64,000 nt of DNA from Ohtaekwangia koreensis (GCF_900167975.1 NZ_FUZU01000004.1:806001-870000); one strand, 5' to 3'. Counted from the first letter of the stretch, positions 1-9,556 are shown. A program made the numbers and translations. The notes: generated from the letters alone by a model not told the origin.

Positions 1-359
1 TCTTCAGTCAAAATAATTTTATCACTCGCTTTGTGATGGAACGATGTAGGATACCCTATATTATCAATGCGTATACCGTGTGTAACTTCGCTGCGTGTTT
101 CCTTCAATTGCTTTAACCAATACCCTGGTGCTACGGTGTTGTCAAATTCTTGTCCGCTGGCATTGGTAAATGTACAGCCGATGCGATATGTATCTTCATG
201 ATACGGATGCATGGTGTCGTATTGTAGCTCGTCACTGATATATAGGAATATAAGAATAGCGCAGGCAAGTCCTAACGCGAGCCCGAACATATTCAGTACA
301 GCAAAGAGTTTTTGGCGTTTGAAATTTCGAAGCGCGATGAGCAGATAATTTCGAATCAT
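1..359 (-). CDS. ABC transporter permease (FtsX/MacB type), 5' part only
   Basis: The reverse strand reads open from an ATG at 359 to the window edge, giving 119 residues. It begins MIRNYLLIALRNFKRQKLF, followed by one hydrophobic segment (about residues 20-42) and a periplasmic stretch containing DELQYD. This opening is typical of the large MacB-like permeases of Bacteroidetes, which have an N-terminal transmembrane helix, a MacB periplasmic core and FtsX helices. They work with an ATPase subunit in export or in signalling of antimicrobial stress. The core and the remaining helices lie outside the window, so substrate and partners cannot be judged. Family assignment rests on the N-terminal pattern alone. 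Confidence 0.8.
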   Translation of the reverse strand, partial: MIRNYLLIALRNFKRQKLFAVLNMFGLALGLACAILIFLYISDELQYDTMHPYHEDTYRIGCTFTNASGQEFDNTVAPGYWLKQLKETRSEVTHGIRIDNIGYPTSFHHKASDKIILTE

Positions 360-449
360 GGCCGTAGGTTTTAGTATACTAAAGAAACGATACCAATGTG
401 ATAAATGGTTATCACCCACCTGGCAGGATTTTATCAGACAAAAAGTAAT

Positions 450-707
450 CTATCTTTTCTTGAACTTATCGAGCCATCGGTTGGCTTCTTTTTGTCGTTG
501 TATCTTTCCTTCAGATAAGTATTGATTCAACTTTTCGTTCATCGGCCCTTTTGATGTGAGGTGATAGTAACCGCATTCATCACATAAATATACCGACACC
601 GGTCCCATACCCGGGGCATAATCAAACGCTGTCCTTGTTTCAATCAGAACGTCCTCAGCAATTTCTTTGGAGAGATAACATTTTTTATGTGTGATGCAAT
701 TTGACAT
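450..707 (-). CDS. Small putative zinc-ribbon protein
   Basis: This 85-residue protein starts MSNCITHKKCYL and holds two cysteine pairs: Cys4 with Cys10 near the start, and a CDECGYYHLT segment in the middle. The spacing suggests a metal-binding ribbon. Similar short proteins with a conserved tail of the form CxxCxxxHxTSKG occur in many Bacteroidetes, and no function is established for them that I can name. The frame stays open to a more upstream ATG at 776, but the extra 23 residues look unrelated to the ribbon, so the ATG at 707 is preferred. It is transcribed in the same direction as the ABC permease, with 90 bp between them. Confidence 0.6.
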   Translation of the reverse strand: MSNCITHKKCYLSKEIAEDVLIETRTAFDYAPGMGPVSVYLCDECGYYHLTSKGPMNEKLNQYLSEGKIQRQKEANRWLDKFKKR

Positions 708-1094
708 ATAGGTTGCACTGATTGCCAGAAGAGATTCGAAACGCAAAGTTACAGTAAAGTATATAGCGCGCGGCATTTCTTATAAAGAAGCTATTGATAC
801 ATCGACAGCACAATCAGCCAGGTGATTCAAAAGTGGTGCACCATCTATTATGATAAGCAGATATACTATAGATATATCTGGAGTTTAAACTTTTAACGCA
901 TCCGGTTTACTCTGACTGGAAATTCTAACCATATAAACCCCACAGAAATCGATTGAAAAACCGGAATTATACCCTACTAAAAGATATTTTATACCCCTCT
1001 TCGCGTGAATGATCCGTATTCTTTAACAAAATGATCCCATCGCTCTTTTAGTCACTTTTTACCTTCATGCAAACGATTTAAACCAACGTCAAAC
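708..1094. other. Intergenic region upstream of GH12 gene
   Basis: No coding sequence is seen apart from the possible N-terminal extension of the zinc-ribbon gene up to 776. An 8-bp inverted repeat (901-908 with 958-965) flanks an AT-rich stretch. No clear TAnnTTTG promoter box was found ahead of the GH12 gene. Confidence 0.4.
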
Positions 1095-1844
1095 ATGAAA
1101 AACATCTTTGCATTTCTAATCATGGCGAGCCTCGTATTGGCATGTCAAACAGAAGAAGTTCAACCATCTAATACCGAAGTATTGGCTGCGTGGGGATCCA
1201 GCGCTCAGTACGCCACATGGTCTAATGGTGGTTATACACTTTATAATAACATTTGGGGATCGGGGGCCGGAGCTCAATCAATCTGGGCCAACTCCTATAG
1301 CAACTGGGGCGTGTGGGCTAATCACCCGAACACGAATGGAATCAAATCGTATCCAAACTGTACACGTTATGTCGGGCGCACACTCAGTTCTTTAAACACA
1401 TGCAGCACCAGCTATAATATTACAACGCCTGCTGGCGGTGCATGGACTGCAGCGTATGATGTATGGGACAGTGGCAAGCAGCACGAGATCATGCTGTGGA
1501 TGAATTATACCAGCAACCCGAACGGAAGCGGCAACATCAAGCCTATATCTTATAATTGGAATGCCAGTGGTAATCCCGTTCCTACACACACCAATGTTTC
1601 CATTGGAGGCCATACCTGGAACGTATTCCGTGGCAACAATGGAAGTAATCATGTATACTCTTTCCTGAGAACAAGCAAGACAAACTCTGCAACGATTAAT
1701 CTAAAAGATATTATGAACTGGGTGAGAGCCCGTGGGTGGTTCGGAGATATTACAGTAGGCGATGTACAATTGGGATATGAGATCACATCGTCAAGCGGTG
1801 GCCTCAATTACGTTACCAACAGTTACTCGGTTTCGTTTAATTGA
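1095..1844 (+). CDS. GH12 family endoglucanase/xyloglucanase lipoprotein
   Basis: A 249-residue protein with a lipoprotein signal (cleavage before Cys17) and acidic residues just after it, as seen in surface-exposed Bacteroidetes lipoproteins. The rest matches the compact GH12 beta-jelly-roll: YNNIWGSG near residue 50, IKSYPN near 83, HEIMLW with the likely nucleophile Glu131, GGHTWNVF near 171, and LGYEI with the likely acid/base Glu229. GH12 enzymes cut beta-1,4-glucan backbones, including xyloglucan, with retention. It stands alone, but the nearby GH9, GH2, GH43 and SusCD genes act on similar material, so it probably supports that locus from the cell surface. Exact substrate is inferred. 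Confidence 0.85.
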   Translation: MKNIFAFLIMASLVLACQTEEVQPSNTEVLAAWGSSAQYATWSNGGYTLYNNIWGSGAGAQSIWANSYSNWGVWANHPNTNGIKSYPNCTRYVGRTLSSLNTCSTSYNITTPAGGAWTAAYDVWDSGKQHEIMLWMNYTSNPNGSGNIKPISYNWNASGNPVPTHTNVSIGGHTWNVFRGNNGSNHVYSFLRTSKTNSATINLKDIMNWVRARGWFGDITVGDVQLGYEITSSSGGLNYVTNSYSVSFN

Positions 1845-1982
1845 TTCATCGCTCGTTTGATTTTCTTCATTCTATAGGGTGATCACATTCTTTGTTGGAC
1901 GGAGAATCACGCAGCGCATAACACTATGGATGTATCAGTTGTAAGGTTTTATTATCTTGCGCCCCAATTAACAAAACAGATT

Positions 1983-2426
1983 ATGAAAGCTGCAGAAATC
2001 CATACAAAAAAGGGTGTGATGAAGATTAAGTTCTTTGAAAAGGATGCCCCGAATACAGTAAACAATTTTATTACACTTGCCGAAAAAGGATTTTATAATG
2101 GATTAACGTTTCACCGCGTGATTCCAAATTTTATGATCCAGGGTGGATGCCCGAATGGCATTGGTAATGGTGGCCCGGGTTATCAAATCAATTGTGAACT
2201 GACGGGTGATAATCAATATCACGATCGTGGTGTTCTTTCCATGGCACATGCGGGAAGAAATACAGGAGGCTCACAATTTTTCATTTGCCACAGCCGCCAG
2301 AACACAGCACATCTTGATCGTAATCATACTGTCTTCGGAAAAGTATACGAAGGTCTTGATGTAATCGACCAGATCCGTCAAGGTGATGTAATGGAGAAAG
2401 TTGTGATCAGCGAAGTGGAAGAGTAA
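1983..2426 (+). CDS. Cyclophilin-type peptidyl-prolyl cis-trans isomerase
   Basis: A 147-residue single-domain cyclophilin. Visible family motifs are [13 protein letters not shown] (the arginine and phenylalanine of the active site), [23 protein letters not shown] and HTVFGKV. There is no signal peptide, so the enzyme is cytoplasmic and would speed proline isomerisation during protein folding. The start is placed at ATG 1983, where the conserved domain begins ([11 protein letters not shown]). An ATG at 1926 in the same frame would add 19 residues that do not resemble a cyclophilin. A strong terminator follows, so it is most likely a single-gene unit. Confidence 0.93.
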   Translation: MKAAEIHTKKGVMKIKFFEKDAPNTVNNFITLAEKGFYNGLTFHRVIPNFMIQGGCPNGIGNGGPGYQINCELTGDNQYHDRGVLSMAHAGRNTGGSQFFICHSRQNTAHLDRNHTVFGKVYEGLDVIDQIRQGDVMEKVVISEVEE

Positions 2427-2444
2427 CACATTTTTCAATTCATT

Positions 2445-2475
2445 AAAAAGCCCGTGATTTAATCATGGGCTTTTT
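2445..2475 (+). terminator. Rho-independent terminator after cyclophilin
   Basis: A 14-bp stem (one G-U pair) with a 3-nt loop, built on AAAAAGCCC...GGGCTTTTT, begins 18 bp after the cyclophilin stop codon. Its A-rich and T-rich flanks would let it work in both directions, so it may also end the GH9-GH2-GH43 operon arriving from the right. Confidence 0.85.
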
Positions 2476-2545
2476 CATTTAATGGATTGGAGCTTTCGTG
2501 TACCTATCTCGCTATACTATACTTCTTGTGTCATCGTAAGTAATA

Positions 2546-3475
2546 TCACTTCAACTTATCAACCACTGTTCTTGAAACTTTAAGGGCAGTTCCATGCTTT
2601 GTTCCGGAAGGAAAATTTACTTTATCTGATATATCCGTCCATGAAATTAAATCTGACGAAGTAACTGCACCCATTTTGTTTGCGCCGTATTTATCAAAGT
2701 ATACAATCCACTGGTTATTTATTTTGAGACTTGTGGGACCTTCAACCCATTCCTTCCCTGTGATCGGCTTTCCTGGTTTGGTATACCCTTTTGTCAAATC
2801 ATTGCTTGTCGCGATACGGATGTTCTTCTGAGGCGGTTCAATGGTTTCATCTTTCAAAAACATGATATACTTTTTACCATCCACTACAATTGTTGCATCA
2901 ATTACATTAAACCCTTGGTTATATAGCAGCGCTGTTTTGCTGAACGTTTTGAAATCTTTTGTAGTAACATAATAAATGCGGTGATTGTAACCGTTCTCTT
3001 TTAAGCTTTGAGTTTCAGTAAAACGCCCGGTAATGGTTGTAGCCCAATAGATCATGAACTGCTGGCTGCGGGAGTCATATACTATCTCGGGTGCCCAACA
3101 GTTGCGTGCATCTTTCTCGTGTTCCATCACAGGTATATATTGCTGCTCAGACCAGTGGATAAGATCTTTTGAACTGGCATACCCGATTCCTTTTTCATTC
3201 CAACTCACTGTCCAAACCATGTGAAATGTTCCATCTGGTGATTGTATGATACACGGATCGCGCATCAGCTTATCTTTACCAGCCGTGGGTTTCAAAAAAG
3301 AACTGTCGTGGCGGAGCGTTTGCCAGGCATAGCCATCTTCACTATATGCTAAATGCAAACCATCTTCACCATTTCCTTTGAAATAGGAGAACAAGTATAT
3401 ATCCGCGCTAGTCGAAGATTGAGCCTGGATATTTAAACTAAAGCTGAGGAGTAAACCTAAAAATAGTTTATTCAT
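2546..3475 (-). CDS. Secreted GH43-like glycosidase (arabinofuranosidase/xylosidase type)
   Basis: A 309-residue protein with a Sec signal peptide (about residues 1-19) followed by a five-bladed propeller pattern of the GH43 clan. Candidate catalytic residues are Asp73 (MRDPC), Asp193 (VIDATIV) and Glu245 (WVEGPT); the WAPE motif near residue 127 is also typical. The family removes alpha-L-arabinofuranose or beta-xylose from side chains. It is the last gene of a four-gene unit, 3 bp after the GH2 stop codon, so it probably trims substituents of the same polysaccharide. The first blade lacks the usual N-terminal DP motif, so the subfamily is uncertain. Confidence 0.75.
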   Translation of the reverse strand: MNKLFLGLLLSFSLNIQAQSSTSADIYLFSYFKGNGEDGLHLAYSEDGYAWQTLRHDSSFLKPTAGKDKLMRDPCIIQSPDGTFHMVWTVSWNEKGIGYASSKDLIHWSEQQYIPVMEHEKDARNCWAPEIVYDSRSQQFMIYWATTITGRFTETQSLKENGYNHRIYYVTTKDFKTFSKTALLYNQGFNVIDATIVVDGKKYIMFLKDETIEPPQKNIRIATSNDLTKGYTKPGKPITGKEWVEGPTSLKINNQWIVYFDKYGANKMGAVTSSDLISWTDISDKVNFPSGTKHGTALKVSRTVVDKLK

Positions 3476-3478
3476 TCT

Positions 3479-6268
3479 TTACGGGTTTTTAGTTCCAAAA
3501 TCAAACCACAGCGTTCCGCTGATGGGAGTATAGTTCATCATGATATTCTTCTGACTTTGCGGACCCATAACTTTAGCATCCTGAAATTTGGTACCAATCG
3601 GTGCTATAGCCTGAAGAAAACTAATGTCGCCTTCCGGGAAAGGAGGATTATTAAATTCATTATATGCTCCTTTGGGTCGAAGGGGTTTGAGCATCTGCAA
3701 GAATGTATTTTCATTTTCGGTATAGATTGTGAAAGGTGCTTCCTTCGAAATCACATTAACCCAATAGAGCTTTGCATGGTACCCTTTAAATTCTGGATAG
3801 TCCCAACTTTCTCCTGTCACCGTGTTGTTATACTTTTTCTCCCATATACCAAACTGCATTCCTTTTAACCTGTTCTTCCAAACGCGATAAGGGCCTTGTC
3901 CCAGCCACTTCATTCCTGTGATCTTATCTTCAGGATACTTAAAGGAAATTCCCATAAAGTCGGCTTCACCTTTTTGAGAATAGCTGTAGTCGAGTTTCGC
4001 AGATTTGTCGGAAGCAAACGTCCACTTTACCGTAAACATGGTTTCACCTTCATATATAGGTTCTACTATATATTGACTGCCTTCCTTACGGTGATTGAAT
4101 TGCTTGAGCTTATGTGTAACACCGGCCTGCACAGGTCCCTTTGATAAAGATATCGTTGTACCTTTTTCAATTACTTTCTCCAGATAGCCTGTTGCTTTAT
4201 CAAATATATACTGCGTGTCACCGCTTGTTACCGTTAACATTGCAGATGTTTCCTGTGCCTGAACCGTTTGAACAGCCAACGCGGGAAGGACTTTCTGAAT
4301 AAATTCTGCAGGAGATTTCAACGGCCATGACCAGGTAAAGATTTCACGTTTATGAGGATCGGACGCTGTCAGGTATAGCACGTCACTATTTCGCCAGTGC
4401 GCAGGAAGCGATACCTTCAAGAACCCTTTTGTTCCTGGTGCCAGGGATATAGTTTGCGATTTCCCTTCGGAATCAATTTTCTCGCCAGTATCATTTGTAT
4501 GTGGTGAAGCAAGGGATACAAGTTTCCATCGAAAGTTGCATTTATCAAGATTCGTATAGCTATAGCGATTCTCCACCGGGATGGAGCCATCAAAATCGGA
4601 AGGCAACGATTTCACACCTATATATACCGGTGACCAGATTTCTTTTACAGCAAAAAAGCTTCCCTCCTTTTCGCGGTGTGGCCCGACAATTCCGTCTGGT
4701 GCACTGTTACTATTTGTATCTATACTATCCTGACGATCGTGACGTACGACACCTTCATCATGAAACGACCAAAGAAATCCACCTGCTCCGAAGGGATGAG
4801 ACAACATGGCACTCCAGAAATCATCCAGTCCGGCAGCATGACCACCATCGTATAAACCATGCATAAATTCTGTCGGGAAATAAATTTCATTTCCATACAG
4901 TACCGAGTTCGTCACATAATTATAGTCCGGGTAATGCTTCGTATCTGTACCTCTGAATTTTTCCCACGGGTGATAAACAAATCGTTGTTGAATATCATAT
5001 TTAGGAAAGTCATCATCCAATGCTGTATTCCATCCGCCTTCATTACCATTCGCCCATAATACTATACTTGGATGATTAACATCGCGCACCACCAATTCCT
5101 TTACGAGTTTCCTTCCTGCCTCCGTATCATATTTAGCTTGCCAGCCCGTGAGTTCATCCAATACAAAAAGTCCTAGCGAATCGCACACATCCAGGAAATG
5201 CTGATCGGGTGGATAGTGCGACATACGCACTGCATTCATATTCATATCTTTGATAAGATTCACATCGAGCAGACTAATCTCTTTGCTCAGCGTGCGACCA
5301 CTCTCCGGCCAGAAGCTATGGCGATTCACGCCTTTGAAAATGATACGTGCACCGTTAACATATATACCATCATGCTTTCGTACCTCCACCGTTCGAAAAC
5401 CAAAACGTTGGCGAATGGTATGGACAACTCCCCGCTTATCTTTTAAAGAAACAATCGCCTCATACAAGTTCGGATCTTCCGGACTCCACAGTTTTACTCC
5501 AGGGAAAACATTGGTAATTGAAACTATATTTTGTTTTGCTGTTACCTGGTTAGAAAATACGTCACCTTCTTTTTCACCATTTAATTCCTGCACTTGCACA
5601 TCTACAGTGTGGTTTGCAGATACATTTCCAGTATATACATCCATACGAAATGATCCATCCGCTTCTGCGTCAATGGCTACCCGGTCAATATAAGACGCAG
5701 GCTTTACTTCGAGGTAAACGGGTCTAAATATACCTCCCATCGCCCAAAAGTCTCCGTCAGACTCTGCATGGTATATAGATTCGTTTGCCGAGATCTTACT
5801 GACTTTTACTTCCAGCAAATTTGCTGCACCCGGCTTAATCAAACCAGACACATCATACTTGAATTGATAAAAGCCTCCCTGATGTATTGGTCCTGCAAGT
5901 TTTCCATTGACCTTTACTTCTGTATCCGTCATGGAACCTTCAAACACAATGAAGATCTTTTTTCCACGCCACTCTTTTGAGGTAGTAAAAGTATATTTAT
6001 ACAAGCCCTGCTCACCTATCTTCTTTACACCCCTGCCATAGGTATATTCACCAAAGCCTTGTAACTCCCAGTTAGAAGGCACCGGAATGGTTGTCCACTT
6101 ACCGGAGTTGCGTCCCTTGGTACAGAAAAAATCCCACGGTATAGTATGGTCCTTATCTATACCAGAGAGGTACTGGCGTTGTGTGTTAACAGTGGGCTGT
6201 GCATACAGGTTTAAACACAGCAAAATTGATAATAACGTGAGTATAGATTGTGAGCGTAAAATGATCAT
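3479..6268 (-). CDS. GH2 beta-galactosidase-like enzyme
   Basis: A 929-residue secreted GH2 protein with a signal peptide to about residue 23. The order is a sugar-binding jelly roll (about 40-190), an Ig-like domain, a TIM barrel (about 300-560) and C-terminal beta domains. The barrel starts with the FKGVNRH motif. Glu410 in GNEGG is the expected acid/base and Glu467 in PTEF the expected nucleophile. Length and layout fit LacZ-type beta-galactosidases, which would remove terminal galactose from xyloglucan or pectic galactan side chains. It lies 3 bp downstream of the alpha/beta hydrolase and 3 bp upstream of GH43, which indicates tight co-transcription. A related glycosidase specificity within GH2 cannot be excluded. 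Confidence 0.85.
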   Translation of the reverse strand: MIILRSQSILTLLSILLCLNLYAQPTVNTQRQYLSGIDKDHTIPWDFFCTKGRNSGKWTTIPVPSNWELQGFGEYTYGRGVKKIGEQGLYKYTFTTSKEWRGKKIFIVFEGSMTDTEVKVNGKLAGPIHQGGFYQFKYDVSGLIKPGAANLLEVKVSKISANESIYHAESDGDFWAMGGIFRPVYLEVKPASYIDRVAIDAEADGSFRMDVYTGNVSANHTVDVQVQELNGEKEGDVFSNQVTAKQNIVSITNVFPGVKLWSPEDPNLYEAIVSLKDKRGVVHTIRQRFGFRTVEVRKHDGIYVNGARIIFKGVNRHSFWPESGRTLSKEISLLDVNLIKDMNMNAVRMSHYPPDQHFLDVCDSLGLFVLDELTGWQAKYDTEAGRKLVKELVVRDVNHPSIVLWANGNEGGWNTALDDDFPKYDIQQRFVYHPWEKFRGTDTKHYPDYNYVTNSVLYGNEIYFPTEFMHGLYDGGHAAGLDDFWSAMLSHPFGAGGFLWSFHDEGVVRHDRQDSIDTNSNSAPDGIVGPHREKEGSFFAVKEIWSPVYIGVKSLPSDFDGSIPVENRYSYTNLDKCNFRWKLVSLASPHTNDTGEKIDSEGKSQTISLAPGTKGFLKVSLPAHWRNSDVLYLTASDPHKREIFTWSWPLKSPAEFIQKVLPALAVQTVQAQETSAMLTVTSGDTQYIFDKATGYLEKVIEKGTTISLSKGPVQAGVTHKLKQFNHRKEGSQYIVEPIYEGETMFTVKWTFASDKSAKLDYSYSQKGEADFMGISFKYPEDKITGMKWLGQGPYRVWKNRLKGMQFGIWEKKYNNTVTGESWDYPEFKGYHAKLYWVNVISKEAPFTIYTENENTFLQMLKPLRPKGAYNEFNNPPFPEGDISFLQAIAPIGTKFQDAKVMGPQSQKNIMMNYTPISGTLWFDFGTKNP

Positions 6269-6271
6269 CCT

Positions 6272-7075
6272 TTACTTTTTTTTCAGGAAAGATACTACCA
6301 GATCTGAGAAACCTTGCGATCGCGCGGTATTGTTATGATCGCCTGGAGTGCGTTTATATACTGAATTTGGAAAGAACGAAGCAAGTGTCTCCGAAGATCC
6401 GTTGTCTTCATCGCGATCACCACACAATACAAGTACTGGTTTATTTATTCTCGATAACTCCTCCACACTTGTCGAAGGTTGTGCTTTTTGCAAATAAGCA
6501 AGTGCACGCTGATCAAGCCCCGAATCTTTTACATACTTGACCATGCCTTCCAATTCCGGAACGGATTCGCCCATCAATGCTTTGTAAAACATTTCTCTCC
6601 GTGGCCACGCAGGATTTGTAAAGTCTGATCCCATACCGCCAAGCACAGCCCGCTCTATACGAGTATCGAAGACCAACAATCGTGATACTATAATAGAACC
6701 ACGTGAATATCCTACAACGCTATATTTCTTCAAACCGAGTTTAGTAGCAAGACCCATGATGTCTCTTGCTTCTGCATCTTTCTCATACGCCTCAGGCGTA
6801 TGCGGTTTATCAGACAAACCATTTCCGCGTTGATCCAGTGTGATTACTTTGAAACCTGCTACCAGCAAATCATTATAAAGCGCTGTTCGCTTCCACGATT
6901 CACCATCGACAATAAATCCATGCACGAGTATAACGGGCTCGCCAAAGCCTTTAATCTCATAGTGAATTTTAACACCATCGAAGGAAGTAAAGAATTTTAC
7001 CGAATCAGTTTTAGCTTGTCCATATACCTGTGATGTAGCGATCAACAGTATAAGACACAAAACCAGTCTGTTCAT
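6272..7075 (-). CDS. Secreted alpha/beta hydrolase
   Basis: A 267-residue alpha/beta-hydrolase with a Sec signal peptide ending near residue 20. The VHGF oxyanion loop is near residue 51, the nucleophile elbow GYSRG gives Ser124, an acidic pair lies in CGDRDE (Asp220/222) and the catalytic histidine is His247 in GDHNN. It sits 24 bp after the GH9 gene and 3 bp before GH2, so it is exported with these glycosidases. An esterase role, such as removing acetyl groups that block the glycan, is a reasonable inference from context. The sequence alone does not fix the substrate. Confidence 0.75.
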   Translation of the reverse strand: MNRLVLCLILLIATSQVYGQAKTDSVKFFTSFDGVKIHYEIKGFGEPVILVHGFIVDGESWKRTALYNDLLVAGFKVITLDQRGNGLSDKPHTPEAYEKDAEARDIMGLATKLGLKKYSVVGYSRGSIIVSRLLVFDTRIERAVLGGMGSDFTNPAWPRREMFYKALMGESVPELEGMVKYVKDSGLDQRALAYLQKAQPSTSVEELSRINKPVLVLCGDRDEDNGSSETLASFFPNSVYKRTPGDHNNTARSQGFSDLVVSFLKKK

Positions 7076-7099
7076 AGAAGCATATTAATGTGATGATCC

Positions 7100-8854
7100 T
7101 TATTTCGCCTGCAGCGCTTCTTGCGCACATACAAGATACGAGAAAGGAGCATTCCAATTAATAGCAATTTCATTAGAGGCATAAGAACAATCATCATCGG
7201 TATAAGCTTCATCCGGAACAGAAGAAGCATATTTACAATGATCCTGCATACCCGGATTCGGTCCACCTGCAATCAAGCCCGGGATCGGGTCAACAACACC
7301 ATCCGCTATAGACGGACGATGGTGAGGATGCATCGGTGTTTTATCGCCATGCCCGGTAACGAACGAATACCCGGTTCCATTTTTTCCAAGGAGAAAATCA
7401 AGATTAGTTAAAGCATAGTCGAGATACTTTTTATCATTCGTGATTTTATAGGCCTGGATCAGTTCAATTCCCTGGTTGGCCGCCACAGAAGAACTTCCCC
7501 ATGTATAGTCTTTAACAGATTTGCCCATCACAGAATTGAATGCGCGTGTATCCACACCGTTGATCAATGCATCGGCAAATTTTACCACTGAACTTTTCAT
7601 CGCTTCAACCTTTTGCTGCGCTGTTGTCGGCAGTGATGACTGAAAACGAATCAGTGTGTAATATCCCAGCAGATGAACCTGTCCCCAGGAAGGAAGCTGA
7701 ACTGCTTCTTCCGGCAAAAGATTTATACTTGGAAAGTATTGTTCATCCTTGGTGGTAGTATATAACTCCGATGCAGCCCATGCAAATTCATCTGAGAAAT
7801 TCTGATCACCATATCCACCGGTTGTTACATCAGGGTCAAAAGCACGATTCATGGCATTTTGCTCATATACTATATTTGGATTCTTCTGTGCCCATTGCCA
7901 CGCCTTTGCTGCAGCAGTCAAACATGAATCAGAAAGTCCAGGAAGTTGTTTGTCAAATTTCTTGAATACACGAGCAGCTTGTGCCGTTACCGCTGCAAAG
8001 TCCAGGGTAGCAGCCGTTCCCTTTTGTATTACATACCTGGGGCGGGTTGCTTTATCCGGCATAATCATGCCATCGAATTTTTCGTTGGTGAGTTTGTGAT
8101 ACACTCCACCATCACCAGGATCCTGCATCGTTAACATCCACCGAAGATTCCAGAGTACTTCATCGAGTACATCGGGTATATCATTTCCGCTTTCCGGAAT
8201 AGACAATGCCAATGCGTCAAAGTATACCGGAAAATCTTCATAGGCAGATAACAACGTGCCCATTGTAATTCCACTGTTCACTATATATTTATTATAGTCA
8301 CCGGCATCGAGCCATCCTTTCGGAGAAGAGATGATGGCGCCTGCTGCACGTGTATCCGAAGCTGCGGATGCATGAACGATCACTTTATTATCCGGATGCG
8401 AAAACGCCCTGTGCCACTTACCTGCATACTGCTCCGGAAGCGCAGTGGATAACCGCTGAAAATAAAATGCTTTGATCGAAGCCTTTGCAACGGCATCATG
8501 TACATGCTGCTTTATTTCAAACGAATATGATTCACCTGTTTGAGGAACTACAACGGCATAGGTACCCGGTGTAGTAAACGAAGAGAAATCTGCAATCCGG
8601 GTTTTCTTGTCGGAGAAAATTGACTTCCGGACTTCGCTTAATTTTCCGCGGTATACTTCTTTGCCTGAACCCTTCGCTACTATATAAAACTCTGTGGCGT
8701 TGTCATCAAGTACCACTGCGGATTTTGGTGCGTTCGGGTAATAACCGATCTGGTTGAGGCGGATGTTTTCTTCTGATGTTTTTTTTGCATTCTGAGTACA
8801 TCCATAGTTAACAGTTAGTATTAAAAGGATGAGGGGTAAGGTTCTTTTGTGCAT
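7100..8854 (-). CDS. GH9 endoglucanase lipoprotein with N-terminal Ig-like domain
   Basis: A 584-residue lipoprotein (lipidated Cys19) with a CelD-type Ig-like domain (about 30-120, opening LNQIGYYP) and an (alpha/alpha)6-barrel GH9 domain (about 135-580). The catalytic base region DAGDYNKY supplies Asp183 and Asp186; the acid is Glu562 in ASNEIAIN. The metal/substrate loop HPHHRPS is also present. GH9 enzymes invert beta-1,4-glucan linkages. It is the first gene of the unit that continues with an alpha/beta hydrolase, GH2 and GH43. A GH9-GH2-GH43 set with SusCD and a surface glycan-binding protein recalls the Bacteroides xyloglucan locus, though GH31 and GH5 partners are not in the window. 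Confidence 0.88.
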   Translation of the reverse strand: MHKRTLPLILLILTVNYGCTQNAKKTSEENIRLNQIGYYPNAPKSAVVLDDNATEFYIVAKGSGKEVYRGKLSEVRKSIFSDKKTRIADFSSFTTPGTYAVVVPQTGESYSFEIKQHVHDAVAKASIKAFYFQRLSTALPEQYAGKWHRAFSHPDNKVIVHASAASDTRAAGAIISSPKGWLDAGDYNKYIVNSGITMGTLLSAYEDFPVYFDALALSIPESGNDIPDVLDEVLWNLRWMLTMQDPGDGGVYHKLTNEKFDGMIMPDKATRPRYVIQKGTAATLDFAAVTAQAARVFKKFDKQLPGLSDSCLTAAAKAWQWAQKNPNIVYEQNAMNRAFDPDVTTGGYGDQNFSDEFAWAASELYTTTKDEQYFPSINLLPEEAVQLPSWGQVHLLGYYTLIRFQSSLPTTAQQKVEAMKSSVVKFADALINGVDTRAFNSVMGKSVKDYTWGSSSVAANQGIELIQAYKITNDKKYLDYALTNLDFLLGKNGTGYSFVTGHGDKTPMHPHHRPSIADGVVDPIPGLIAGGPNPGMQDHCKYASSVPDEAYTDDDCSYASNEIAINWNAPFSYLVCAQEALQAK

Positions 8855-8879
8855 GGTTCATTCATGGCTTTATCCTACC

Positions 8880-8887
8880 CAAATGTA
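8880..8887 (-). promoter_or_regulatory. Likely -7 box of the GH9 operon
   Basis: The reverse strand reads TACATTTG, an exact match to the Bacteroidetes -7 consensus TAnnTTTG, 25 bp ahead of the GH9 start codon. A clear -33 TTTG was not found at the expected spacing. Confidence 0.5.
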
Positions 8888-9018
8888 TCTAGTGTTTGGT
8901 TTGAAATAATCTATTTTTTGATGGTCGGTTACAAAACGGAACTTCATAACATGATGAATCGGAGAAACATTAGCTATATCTTCTTACATCTACGACATCA
9001 AGAAGAATACAAGCTTTG

Positions 9019-9414
9019 CTATAACGATAACTGATTCAAGTCTGCAACAACATATTTAAACTTGGAACTTAACTCAGTAGTACTAGGTATATAAGTATCA
9101 TCAGAAGTAAGCTCTCTTTTTATAATTCCTATGTCCAATGGATCATCACTTTTATACTCGGGTGTCGCAAAGGGAGGTATTTTACCGCATTGCTGAAGCA
9201 TATACAAGCTGTCGCCAGTATTAAGGTCAATGACAAAGTACACATTTAAGTAATTATCATGACCATTACACTTTGCAGCCTAAACTGACTGCAGCACTCT
9301 AACAATTGGTATATCTTCATGAAATTCGGCCTTCTTATACATCGTCAAGTCTACCGGCTTCATCCGAACGTTCTCCAAGCAACTTGTTAAAAGCACAACT
9401 ATAATAATCGACAT
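9019..9414 (-). pseudogene. Small lipoprotein gene interrupted by one in-frame amber codon
   Basis: From ATG 9414 the frame encodes a lipoprotein-like start (MSIIIVVLLTSC, lipobox ending at Cys12) and about 44 residues, then a single TAG at 9280-9282. The same frame then continues without any stop to 9019, ending in KYVVADLNQLSL. Read through, it would be 131 residues with the feel of one protein (NYLNVYFVIDLNTGDSLYML follows the stop). I do not recognise the family. It may be a recently inactivated gene, a sequencing error, or, less likely, a second start at GTG 9243 yielding a 74-residue product. It lies just left of the duplicated 80-bp block. Confidence 0.6.
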
Positions 9415-9476
9415 GTATTTAATTGAAAAATTGTAGTTTTCAAATGGATAGAGGACTAGCCTGCATTAAATTATCA

Positions 9477-9556
9477 AATTATTTCAGAACTATCCTGGTA
9501 TACAAAGTATCCTTACCAATAAGCCGCACAAAGTAAAGCCCTGGAGAAAATTTTCC
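9477..9556. repeat. 80-bp direct repeat, copy 1 (displaced T9SS tail fragment)
   Basis: This stretch is identical over 80 bp to 19086-19165, the 3' end of the GH51-like gene. It encodes, on the minus strand, GKFSPGLYFVRLI and the rest of a T9SS C-terminal domain with its stop codon. Upstream in the same frame a further 12 residues (IEHSSSYTFI) could be read before a stop, so no complete gene remains. Sequence on both sides differs from copy 2. It marks one border of the YD-repeat island. Confidence 0.9.

Noticed and set aside
901-965. Inverted repeat TCCGGTTT/AAACCGGA as an operator or terminator
   Set aside because: The arms are short and 49 bp apart, no terminator tail follows, and it is not near a gene end.
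5250-5693. Open frame of 147 codons on the plus strand inside the GH2 gene
   Set aside because: It is antisense to a clear catalytic domain, has no family resemblance and shows the composition of a complement strand.
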